Assembly: GCF_000234665.1 (NCBI RefSeq)
Contig: NC_018326.1
Coordinates: 186,001-250,000, forward strand
Reading direction: 5' to 3'
Source: Leishmania mexicana MHOM/GT/2001/U1103
Taxonomy: Eukaryota > Euglenozoa > Kinetoplastea > Trypanosomatida > Trypanosomatidae
Length of the DNA: 64,000 bases
Below, piece after piece: positions 1 through 9,126 of this stretch. The position numbers and the translations under genes were made by a program. How positions within the stretch are numbered: the first letter of the stretch is position 1; each line of letters opens with the position of its first letter. Under the pieces are notes generated by a model. It worked only from the letters and a program-made list of their open reading frames with translations, had not been told where the DNA came from and did no database searches.

Positions 1-609
1 ACCCGCTAGCAAGTGCGCGTGTCTCGTTGCGTCGTTCTCTCTCCCCCTCCCCCCGCCCCGCCTCCATGTGAGGCTCGCCGTACGATGGGGCGACAACGCA
101 CTGGGGTGAGCTCGTGGTGTTGCTTCTTGCGCTTGCAAGCATGCAAGAGAGAAATGAAAACGGAGAAACGGGAGAAAACGGAGAAAGAAGAAGGAGGGAG
201 GGAGAGGGGGAGGGAGAGAGGGAGAGCCCACGACCCGGGTAACGTATCTCAGTCCACCTTGATTGCTTGTCCCCCATGTGCTTGTGTGTGTGTGTGTGTG
301 TACGCGCGCGCTCGAGCATGCCGGTCGTGGGCGGAGACAAACTGTTTTCCGTTTTGCTTTGTTTTTTTTGTGTGTGTGTTCATGTGTCGTTCCGCGTATA
401 CATCGAGAGACACACACACACATACGCACACGCACCCGCACAGGCGCTCTCCATATACATCCATACAGACACCGAGAGCGATGGACGCCATGAAACATTA
501 AACAGGAGAGAATGTTCACCATTTTCGTCAACTTGGACGCGTCGTAGTCATTTTTCGTCACCACATCTCTTCTCTGCCACACAGCACGAGTCAAACTGCT
601 CTCTATCCC

Positions 610-1150
610 CCCCTCGCCCGCCACAACCACCCATCCGCGTGGTGCGTCGCAGCGCTAGACACGCGCCACAGCAATGCGCCAACCCAGTCATCGGAGAGCA
701 TGGCCTCTGTCTCAAAGCCCCACACACACCACCCGCCGCCACGCAGGTCGCCTCACAGCCGCCCCCCACCCCACACACCCCACCATGCCGGTCGTCGGGT
801 TGTGCATCGCCCTCACAGTGGCTCCCAGGCCCACCGCACCCGTAGGCAGTGTGAGGGCCGGAGGGGGGTGGGGGCGCGGATGCGCGCGAGCCACGCTGAC
901 ACCTCGCCACCATCGTATGGGTCATGCAAACGTGCTCACTGCCGCAGCCCGCTCCGACGCAACGCCATCCAGGACCTGGCCGCCGGCATCCGCAGCGATG
1001 CATCGCTCTCACCGCCCCACGTCCTAGTAACCGGGACCCTGTCACCGCCAGCAGCGGTGCAGCATTGGCAGGGTATAGGTGGGGGGAGGTAGGGTGCACT
1101 GGGCCCTGTGATACCACACGCCGAGGTGCGCCAGCTTCCCGCCATGAGCA
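610..1150 (-). mobile_element. SIDER-like degenerate retroposon (candidate)
   Basis: This is a GC-rich, non-microsatellite block inside an otherwise low-complexity spacer. Read on the minus strand it begins near 1116 with the 20-mer tggtatcacagggcccagtg (1097-1116). A close relative of this motif, tggtgccacgacccagtgcc, starts a second similar block at 36099-36118. Short degenerate retroposons of about 0.5 kb with a conserved 5' signature are abundant in Leishmania 3' UTRs, usually in the sense orientation, as here. Assignment to SIDER1 or SIDER2 is not possible by eye and the borders are approximate. A chance match is possible because only the 5' motif is shared clearly. Confidence 0.4.
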
Positions 1151-2060
1151 TCATCATAATGTTTAAAGAAGAAAAGGAGTTAGGAATAAAATCAAAGAGG
1201 AACAGGTCAGGAGAACGATACGCGTAGACACACTTACATAAATGCCCGTGGCAGCGCACGTGCGCACCGCCCTCCACGCCACTCAGAAGAAAGGACGGCC
1301 AAAGAACGGCACAGACACACACACACACAAACAAACACAGAGAGAGATAAACAAAAAAAAACAACGAAAGAGAGAGAGAGCAAAGAGAAAAAAGAAATGG
1401 GCCAACACACCACACAACGAGAGCGGATGAAACAACAACACCAACCGTCAGATATACATGTATATCTATATGTCTGTGTGTGTGTGTTTTCTGTGAGGTG
1501 TGTGTGTGTGGGTGTGTGTGTGGGTGTGTGGCAGCACAGAACACGTTTTTTTCTTGTTCGTCTTCGTGTACTTTCCCCCCCCTTGTATATCTGTGTATGT
1601 CCGCGCGTGGATACTGTGGTGGCGGAGTTTGACTTTCCACTGGTGGCTCCCTTGTGGGATCGCCATGTGTGTGTGTGTGTGTGTGTATGTTTTTTTGATG
1701 GCAGTGATGGCGGTCACCGCAGCAGCAGATATGACGGCAGGCCACAACACGGAGGCGGAAGGGCGAGAGGGTTCGGGGCAGGGGCGGGGAGGAGATGTAA
1801 AGGATACGAGACGAAGCTGGTGTCGCCGGGGGTATTTTCGTAGCGAAGAAGAGACGTGCAGTCACGCACACACGCAAAGCAAAGCAAAACAAAAAGGAAA
1901 ACGAGATGGCACCACAGCAACCAGTTAAAGGAGCACGAAAAAAAAAAATGAAAAGAAGTAAGCGGAAAACACACACACACACACACACGCACACGCACAC
2001 ACGAAGGTAAAAAAAGGACGGGAACAGGATGTTGGCAGCCAAGCCGCGAAAAGGGAAGGT

Positions 2061-2175
2061 GTGGGTGGGTGGGTGGGTGGAGACACACGATCGATGAGGT
2101 GCAGAGGAGGAGCCAGACACCACGGAAAAGAAAAAAAAACAGGAGAAGGAGGGGTGGGTGGGTGGGTGGGTGGGT
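2061..2175 (+). repeat. Paired (GGGT)n arrays
   Basis: Two runs of tandem GGGT units on the plus strand (2061-2080 and 2151-2175) flank a 70-base segment. Each has at least four closely spaced G-triplets, enough for an intramolecular G-quadruplex on the DNA strand that is the template for the minus-strand genes. The RNA would carry the CCCA complement. Confidence 0.8.
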
Positions 2176-2523
2176 CGAAGAAACATGGTGCGCCGTTCAC
2201 CATCGATGCTCTCCCGCGGATACCCTATCAGACACACTCCCTTCCATCCATGCAGAGGGAAAGACACGGCGCTGCAAACGCATCCCTCCTTCGCTCTGAG
2301 TGTGTGTATCAACATCTAGAGGAGGAGGCAGCGGCGTGAATAAAATGTACAGCAGCACATGCGGAGAAGGTGAACAACCAACGACCAGAGCACACCCTAA
2401 AAAAAAAAACAGAGGAAGAGACGTGTTGATTTCCGGGCATGCGTGCAGATTACTTCGCCGCCTCTCGCAGATGCCTCCCCCCCCCTCCCCCACTAACCAG
2501 AAAAAAAACAAGTAAAACAAGCA

Positions 2524-4710
2524 TCATGGGTATTCGTCTTGCTTCATGGCCGCTGCCACCAGCTCCGCCTGTCGCGCCATGCGCGTGAGGAAGGCGTCTG
2601 TGTACAGGCCTCGCTCGACCTCCGTGACCTGGAACATAGACAATGGCATCAGGCGGCCGTTCGGCAGCCGCAGCGCCGCAGATGCAACCCCGTCATCGTC
2701 GCTGGGGGACATTGTCGCTCCACTCTCCATAGCAGTTGCAGGATCGAGGTCTCCTGTCCTCAGTTGGGCATCTGCAGCGCTGAAGAGGTCGTCAAAGAAG
2801 GGGTGTTCAACCAGCTCCGCCGCAGTGAGCCGCTTGTCAGGCGCGTAGCACAGCAACGATGCAACAAGCGTCACCGCCTCCATAGGCGTGTCAGCGGGGA
2901 AGAGCCTTCGCCACGGTATCGCGCGCACCTTCAGCACATCGTAGTACTCCTCAAACGGCGTAGGTGCCACGTCATCCAGCGTCGCCGTGGCTGCAGTTGA
3001 CGGTGACGCAGAGAACCTCGTCTTGTAATCCCGAGGGTCTTTGGTGGAGGACGGCGGCGGCGATGCCGTCGCCATTCCAGGCGATGCCGAAGTCTGGGAC
3101 GAGAGTCCATCGTCTAGCGCGTCGCGCAAAAATTCTCCATGACTATCGACGTCATACCCGCCCTGCCGCGCGCTGCCACGCAACTCGACGTCGTTGTCCT
3201 CCTCCACCTGGTAGTCCACCTCGAGTTCCAGCCCGCAGGATCGGCCCTGCCGAACGCCGCCGCGGCTGCCAGAATGAGGATCGTTGTCGAGGCTCTGGTG
3301 ACGGTGCATGGCGCGGGTGCGCAGCAGCGCCTCTGCACACTGGGGGTTCATGGCGTACATCTCCCGTTTCGACGGCGCCCCCAGCACCTTGAACAGCTCC
3401 GCCATTTGATCAATCGTGGTGCAGCCCCGGAAGAGGGGCTTGCCCGACTCGCGCAAGAGCTCCGCGGCGATGCAGCCAAACGACCACATGTCCACGGGGC
3501 ACCCGTAGTGCAGTGCGCCGAAAAGTAGCTCAGGGGCGCGGTAGTAGCGGGAGCAAATATATGACACGTTCTTCTCCTCTCCAGGTCGCGCTATCAGCTT
3601 CGCGCTGCCAAAGTCGCAGAGCCGCACGCGGCCGGTGTCCGGGTCGACAAGGACGTTGGCAGGCTTCAAATCACGGTGGCAAACATGACGCACATGCATG
3701 AAAGCCAGCGCCCGGGCCAGCTGGAACAGCACCACCTTCACCCAGCGCAGGGGAAGGTGGTTGCAAACATCAGCACCGCTGCTGCCGGTGCTGCCGTGGC
3801 GGCTGCTGTTGCTGCCGTTGCAGCCGGTCCCGGCGTGCTTGGGTGACGCCGGGGAGCGGTCTGCCGTGCCTTCCGGCAGCTCGCCGGACGACAGATCTGT
3901 CGGTGCCTGCTCCGGCGAAGCGAGGGGAGATGACGAACTGGATGTCACCATGGTGGGCATGTCGTGGAAGCGAAAATAGTACTTCTTCACATAGCACAGG
4001 TCCATCGGTAAGTAGCTCATCACCATCTCGAGATATGCAAACGCCGCCAGGGGAGCCGAAGCGGGCGGGGCACTCGCGGAGGCGGCACCGCTGCCACCGC
4101 TCAACGGGTACCGATGCGCTGTGGGGTGGTGCGATGGCAGAAACTCAAAACCCGCACCGGCACCCCCGGTGCCGACCATATCCGCCCCCAGCACTTGCTC
4201 TGACGAGGCAGTGTCGTAGGTCACATAGAAGTCGAGCAGTTCGACGATGTTCGGATGGTGTGTACCAGGCCACAGGTGCACGTCCTCCACGGTGTGCGAG
4301 GACGACAATGCCGACGGAGAGGAGGTAGACGAGATCCTTGTCGCGCCATCGGGGAGCCGCGACGTGTCATTGCTGTCGACAGCAGTGTTCGATGGCTGCT
4401 GGTGCCGCGGGTTGTCGACGAGAACGGAGTTCAAGATCGCCACCTCGCGGTTGTGAAGGCGGGCGTCATAGTGGACACGCTTAATGGCAACTTTGTCACC
4501 TGTATGCACCTCCTCGGCGAGAAGAACGACACCGAAGCTGCCACGGCCCACGTAGCGCAGCGGCCTGTACATCGGGGTCGTTGTCTGCGACCGAGATGCC
4601 CCGTCGCTGCTCACGGTCCTATGCGGTTGCGGGCGAGATGCGGCTGACGCACGCGCAGAGGCGCGAGAGGAGGACAAGGGCCGTCGAGGCTGCATGGACT
4701 TCTCTGACAT
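2524..4710 (-). CDS. GSK3: Glycogen synthase kinase 3, long form (CMGC Ser/Thr kinase)
   Basis: This is a 728-residue protein kinase of the GSK3 family. GSK3 enzymes phosphorylate primed Ser/Thr substrates in cell-cycle and metabolic control. Visible motifs are the Gly loop GRGSFGVV (about 55-62), the VAIK lysine, HRDLKPAN (about 343), DFGSAK (about 366), and the activation loop SYICSRYYRAPE, with the tyrosine autophosphorylated in GSK3s. CYAPDKRLTA and HPFFDDL close the C-lobe. It is about twice the length of a minimal GSK3. Ser/Ala-rich insertions interrupt the N-lobe and the hinge, and about 140 residues separate MYAMNPQ from the AIPWRRLF segment, which are nearly adjacent in canonical GSK3. 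The start MSEKSMQPRR was chosen because the open frame upstream is microsatellite-derived. From memory, trypanosomatids carry one short and one long GSK3; this fits the long one. Confidence 0.93.
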   Translation of the reverse strand: MSEKSMQPRRPLSSSRASARASAASRPQPHRTVSSDGASRSQTTTPMYRPLRYVGRGSFGVVLLAEEVHTGDKVAIKRVHYDARLHNREVAILNSVLVDNPRHQQPSNTAVDSNDTSRLPDGATRISSTSSPSALSSSHTVEDVHLWPGTHHPNIVELLDFYVTYDTASSEQVLGADMVGTGGAGAGFEFLPSHHPTAHRYPLSGGSGAASASAPPASAPLAAFAYLEMVMSYLPMDLCYVKKYYFRFHDMPTMVTSSSSSPLASPEQAPTDLSSGELPEGTADRSPASPKHAGTGCNGSNSSRHGSTGSSGADVCNHLPLRWVKVVLFQLARALAFMHVRHVCHRDLKPANVLVDPDTGRVRLCDFGSAKLIARPGEEKNVSYICSRYYRAPELLFGALHYGCPVDMWSFGCIAAELLRESGKPLFRGCTTIDQMAELFKVLGAPSKREMYAMNPQCAEALLRTRAMHRHQSLDNDPHSGSRGGVRQGRSCGLELEVDYQVEEDNDVELRGSARQGGYDVDSHGEFLRDALDDGLSSQTSASPGMATASPPPSSTKDPRDYKTRFSASPSTAATATLDDVAPTPFEEYYDVLKVRAIPWRRLFPADTPMEAVTLVASLLCYAPDKRLTAAELVEHPFFDDLFSAADAQLRTGDLDPATAMESGATMSPSDDDGVASAALRLPNGRLMPLSMFQVTEVERGLYTDAFLTRMARQAELVAAAMKQDEYP

Positions 4711-6853
4711 CACTTGAAGCGAGGGAAGGGGGGAGGAAGAATACAAAACGCGAGAAATAGGAAGAGGGGTGACGGGACAGCACTTGGACAGCACCTTTGG
4801 CAAGTAAGATACTCGTGTGCACGTGCGTGTATACGAGCAACACGGGCCCGCTTCCGCGCCGATACGCTCGCCGAGACACACACACACACACACGCACACG
4901 CGCAGGGAGGCCGTCTGGGATGAACGGCAAGAAACACGAGGAGGAGAAGGGCAAATGCGAGGAGAGAGCGGGGCGGGGGAGGAGGGGACAGCAAATAGAA
5001 GCGTGAACAGAGAAGTAAGCGGAAGACACACACACACGCACACGCACGCGCCCATGCACGAACCACAGCAAGTGGGGAGGGTGAGTGGGAGGGAGGAGGG
5101 GGAAGAGAGAGAAGATAATAATAGTAAAACGAGAAAACACCACACACACGAAATAAGTCAAAGCGGTGATGATGCACAGGTTCGGGATAATGAGCGTGTT
5201 GTGTGCCCGCGCCGAGAAAAGGGAGATGGAGGGAGATGCAGGGCTTTTCTTTTGCCGTGCTCACGCCTTTTTTTTCCTTACAGAGCGACGCTCCTTCGCT
5301 GTTCGCGCAGCACGCCGGCCAGAGCAGTGGTGCTTCAGGCGCCAACGACTTTGTGGATAAGATACACGCGGTCCGGGTGCGGCAGGGGTGGTGGTTGCAT
5401 GTGTGTGCGTCCGTGAATACACGGGACAGGTGGACAAGACACACCCGGCCGATGGAAAAGGTGGGGGTGTGGTCGCGCGAGACACATGAATAGAAAAAGC
5501 AAAGGGGAGAGGGACGGAAGCAAAGGATGGCAGAGTCGATGCAGACGAGGTGCGGAGGAGGAGGACGGAGGAGCATGTACGTGCAGGAGAAAGAAGAAAA
5601 CAAGGAGGCGAACAAGCCGCACGGTGGCCCGCGCGCACGTAACAGGCACACACACACACGCACACATATGCGCTGCACCGATCACGCGTGGGTTGCACGC
5701 ACCGGAGTCAACACGGCCAAAAGAGGGACCGGTGTGAGGCTATCCTGCTCGGCATCATACAACGACGGCGTAGAGAATGCAAAACAGGGCGGGGGACCGA
5801 GGCATGGCGAAACCCCAGGATTGCGCGAAGGTAGCGGATTACTTCCCTGCAAGCTCGTCAAGTTGTTCTTGTTTTCCGATGTAACGACAACGTGGAGAGG
5901 GAGGAGAGCGAGGTGCAGGATGTGACATGTCACCCCCAACATGGCCCCGAATCGTCGCTTAACATAATAGAGGGAGGGAGGGAGGGGGGAAGGCAGAGAA
6001 GACAGAAAATAAAGGGGGTGGGGAGGAGGAGGAGGAGGGGCGTGTGGTCTTCGCTTCCCCGCCCCCTCCCTTCCTCTCCAGTCCCCCTCTCCCTCCCCAT
6101 CCCTCGCCTACCCACCTCTCTCCCGTCTCGCCTCCCTCCTGCTGTTACTGCCGTGCAATCTCGATCACGCGCGCTCCCTCAGTCCCTTCCGTTCTCCGTC
6201 CCACACTTCCACTCGTTCGGCACGACGTGGGCGACCGCACGCCCGCTGTAGGGCCTCTTCTACGTTGTCCTTTCCGCATGTACGTGAGTCTCTCGCATGG
6301 GCACCCTCAGGTCGCTCAGCTATATATGGGAATAAAAAAGGTGCCCGCAGAGGGAGAGGGAGATCAGGAGAAGACGTACATGTGTGTATATATATATATA
6401 ACAGCGAGCGCGTGTACCAGAACAACGGAGAAAAAAAAAACCTACAAACCACGACGAGGAGAGAACAAAGCCGGAATCGAGCTCACTGCGGACGTCTGCC
6501 GGCATGCGAGAAGGTGCACGACCCACCCGCGCACAGATGAGAGCGTGCGTGCGTAACGCCAAGGAAGGCAAATGCGAGACCGGATACGCGACAGCACCCA
6601 CCGTGTGCAAGCCCATGCCCCCATTCCCTCCCTGTGTCTTGAGAGACCCAACACAGTAAAGCAGAGCAGAAAACCAACGACGACATCACCATGCCATTCG
6701 CGATGCTGAAGCGGCAGCAGGTAGAGGGGGAGGGAGGGGAGGCTGATGGACTCTGTCCCAACTCCACAGTGGATAGACCACAGAGGGTGAGGAGGGGAAG
6801 ACCGCACGGCTTCAGGGGGAGGGGTAGCGGCGCGTGTCCGTACACGCACAGTT
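4711..6853. other. Spacer between the IWS1-like and GSK3 genes
   Basis: No credible gene is seen. The stretch holds CA repeats (about 4878-4900, 5027-5044, 5648-5668), polypurine tracts at about 5081-5115 and 5969-6040 (pyrimidine tracts in RNA, hence possible splice signals for GSK3), a long pyrimidine tract on the plus strand at 6049-6142, and a TA run at about 6387-6400. Minus-strand open frames of up to 322 codons here are dominated by Cys-Val and Pro-Ser runs and resemble no known protein. Confidence 0.7.
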
Positions 6854-8404
6854 TCATCGTCTCGGGTTGATATTGGCCTTCTCGATGTAGTCGCCCAGCC
6901 TCCCTGAGACGTTTGTTATGGTAGCCGCCGGCGGCCTCCATGGTAGCACACCGTTGTACGATGTCGGGTCGCGCGGGTCGGGTTTCATGAACGACTTCTG
7001 GAAGGCCTCTGAGCACGTTTCTAGCACCTCAAACGGCGAGGCCACCGTCGGGTCGCGCTGGCACTTCCACACAGCCTTGCTCTTGTGCTCATCCATCTGG
7101 TCCTTGTCCGACGCGCCGCTGATTACGCGACTGAAGGTGGTCAATAGCTGCACGCACTTGCTCTTGTTGTCAATCGTCTCTTCGTTGTAGCGGCGAAGCG
7201 CGTTCAGGGCGCGGCCCAGGTCCGTCTTGATGAGGTGCTCGCGGCTCACACCCGTGAACGCAGTGAGGTCCTCCGTCACGGCGATGCTGCCGTCCATCGG
7301 TAGAGAGACCAGGATATCGAGCGCGGTCGTGCGCAGCTCGTACGGCGCTGGATCAGCTCGGTCGACATCGTAGAGCCAGTAGCTCAGCTCCTGCAGAATG
7401 CCCGCCCCAACGAGCGGGCCCACCATATATCCCTGCCGGCACCGAGCCTGCACAATGCTCTTGAGAGCTACGCGGTTGAGCGGGAAGGCGCCGGGGAGGG
7501 TGTTGCGGCCGCTAATGATGTCTTCGTCCAGCTGTCGAGCCTTCGCCATCGCAGCGACCAGCTCCTTGGCAATGGCAGCGAGCTCCGCAGAACTCGTCTT
7601 GCGCTGCGTCGCCTTTTTGACAGCCTTTTCGGTCCGCATCTTGGACTCGCGCAGGGCCGCCTTCTTCAGGCGCGCCTCGATGGCGGTCGCCGCGTCGGAG
7701 AGATCTATCGCCGGCACCAGCCCGAGCTCGCCATCCATCTCATCCGCGCCGTCCGCCATGTTCAGGAACATGCTCCCTTCACCGTCGTCGTCGTCGTCCC
7801 CGTGCGCCTTGGTGCCCTTCTTCTTGCGCCTGCCGCTTGCCTTCTTGTGCTTGGGCATCTTCTCCTTGCCCTTCGACTTCTTAGAGCCGGTCTTCTTGCT
7901 GCTCTTGTGCTTGTCCTTCTTCGAGTGGGAGGTCGAGTGCAGCTTCTTCCACCGTTTGTACAGCCTCTTACCCAACCGCTTCGCCGCCTTCTTGTCCCCG
8001 ATGCTCAGCAGCATCGTGTCATCCACGTGGGCGTCCTCCCCTGCACTGGCAGACGCTCCGGCGTGGCCTTCCGCGCCCGAGGACGCGCCGCCGTCGCGAA
8101 AATCCACCGCATCCTCTGCCTGCTGCTCATCCTTGTCAGCGGCGTCACTGCCATCGTCCTCGTCGTCGCCGCCACTTCGCCCTGCCTCAGCGTCGTCGGT
8201 GTCGTTCTCCGCTGTGCCCGCCATGGTTGCGCGAAGGGCGTGTTCGAAGGTCCAGCCACTACCGTCATCAGTGTCCGCGCCTGCAGCCACCTGACTACCG
8301 GACACACAACCCATGTAGCCGCTCGCCGAGACCGAATCCTCGCTGTCCGCATGAACAGGGAGCGAGGCAGGCACCAGGGCCAGAATCGAGTCTTCCTCCT
8401 CCAT
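6854..8404 (-). CDS. IWS1/TFIIS N-terminal-domain-like protein
   Basis: This is a 516-residue protein. Residues 1-110 are acidic and low complexity. About 125-215 is a strongly basic Lys/Ser/Gly block (for example SKKDKHKSSKKTGSKKSKGK), a likely nuclear-localisation or nucleic-acid-binding region. A folded helical part at about 330-430 includes ILQELSYWLYD, TTALDILVSLPMDG and LGRALNALRRYNEETIDNK. This pattern resembles the TFIIS N-terminal (LW) domain of IWS1/Spn1 and TFIIS, which links RNA polymerase II elongation factors. No TFIIS zinc ribbon is present, so IWS1-like is preferred to TFIIS. The first in-frame ATG gives MEEEDSILAL; the frame upstream has only a GTG before an in-frame stop. 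The domain assignment is by pattern only. Confidence 0.65.
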   Translation of the reverse strand: MEEEDSILALVPASLPVHADSEDSVSASGYMGCVSGSQVAAGADTDDGSGWTFEHALRATMAGTAENDTDDAEAGRSGGDDEDDGSDAADKDEQQAEDAVDFRDGGASSGAEGHAGASASAGEDAHVDDTMLLSIGDKKAAKRLGKRLYKRWKKLHSTSHSKKDKHKSSKKTGSKKSKGKEKMPKHKKASGRRKKKGTKAHGDDDDDGEGSMFLNMADGADEMDGELGLVPAIDLSDAATAIEARLKKAALRESKMRTEKAVKKATQRKTSSAELAAIAKELVAAMAKARQLDEDIISGRNTLPGAFPLNRVALKSIVQARCRQGYMVGPLVGAGILQELSYWLYDVDRADPAPYELRTTALDILVSLPMDGSIAVTEDLTAFTGVSREHLIKTDLGRALNALRRYNEETIDNKSKCVQLLTTFSRVISGASDKDQMDEHKSKAVWKCQRDPTVASPFEVLETCSEAFQKSFMKPDPRDPTSYNGVLPWRPPAATITNVSGRLGDYIEKANINPRR

Positions 8405-9126
8405 ATCCTGACGAGTTTCGGCCGCCACCGAAAATGAAACACGAGCGTACAGACGACGCCAAAAGAACAGAGTGCTAATGCCTTAGGCGCAGCCTCCAAC
8501 AGACACGTGCACACGGAAGGAGCACAACGAGCGGGGGGAGGGGAGGGAGGGATTGGGTTCGCCGTCTCCACAAGAGCAAATCGTTGTGTATGGGTATCTG
8601 CACGTATGGGCTCACGTGCTCTGTGAACGAGTCCGCCAGCCATGTGGACCGGCACCGTGAGGGGGCGGGCGGGCGACCACGCACGGGACAGAAGGTGCGG
8701 GCACACAGACACACACACGGACAGATAAACAGACGTGGAACGGCGCATGTGCCAAGGAAGAGGGCGAGGGGAACGAATGCATGGATGAGAGTGCGTCCGC
8801 GAGAGAGGCCATGCGCACATGTCGGACAGCATTCGCGCGGCACCGTAGCGGCGCTATGGACTACGGGTGTCGCGGGTGTGTGACCCGTGTTCCCGAAGCG
8901 ATGCATGCCTCGGCAACCTGCTCATAGGAAACCTGCACACAACTGACAGCCACGAGGAGAGTCTTCAGTGTGTGTGGGGGAGGGGGAGGGGGGAGGGAGT
9001 AGCAGGGACCACCATGGGTAGCAAAACACATACCTAGATACCGATGCACGCACAGGCTCACCCCTTCCGCGTACACAAACTACCCCTAACGCCGTGGTCA
9101 CAGCCCTCATCAGCCACTACTAGGAT
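8405..9126. other. Spacer between the RAD51-like and IWS1-like genes
   Basis: No gene is seen. It contains a short CA repeat (about 8700-8720) and a G/A-rich run near 8973-9000, which is pyrimidine-rich in the transcript and a candidate trans-splicing signal for the IWS1-like gene. Confidence 0.65.

Larger units (their letters stand above)
1..2523. other. Left-edge spacer downstream of the GSK3 gene
   Basis: No credible gene is seen in this 2.5 kb. It holds a purine-rich stretch near 157-231, TG/CA microsatellites (about 285-301, 411-440, 1314-1328, 1499-1530, 1668-1686, 1970-1998), a GC-rich non-repetitive block at about 610-1150 annotated separately as SIDER-like, and two (GGGT)n arrays at 2061-2080 and 2151-2175. 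It should contain the 3' UTR of the GSK3 gene. A 459-codon open frame on the minus strand here translates to runs of Cys-Val, Thr-His and Pro from microsatellites and is not accepted as coding. Confidence 0.7.

Noticed and set aside
548..1117. 189-codon Cys/Gly-rich open frame on the minus strand
   Set aside because: Arises from the GC-rich SIDER-like block; irregular Cys spacing and no motif.
936..2315. 459-codon open frame on the minus strand
   Set aside because: Translation is Cys-Val, Thr-His, Pro and Phe/Ser low complexity from TG/CA repeats and pyrimidine tracts. It also overlaps the SIDER-like block and resembles no protein.
7398..8294. 298-codon plus-strand frame antisense to the IWS1-like gene
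   Set aside because: Ser/Ala/Leu shadow of a GC3-biased gene on the other strand. All other genes are on the minus strand.
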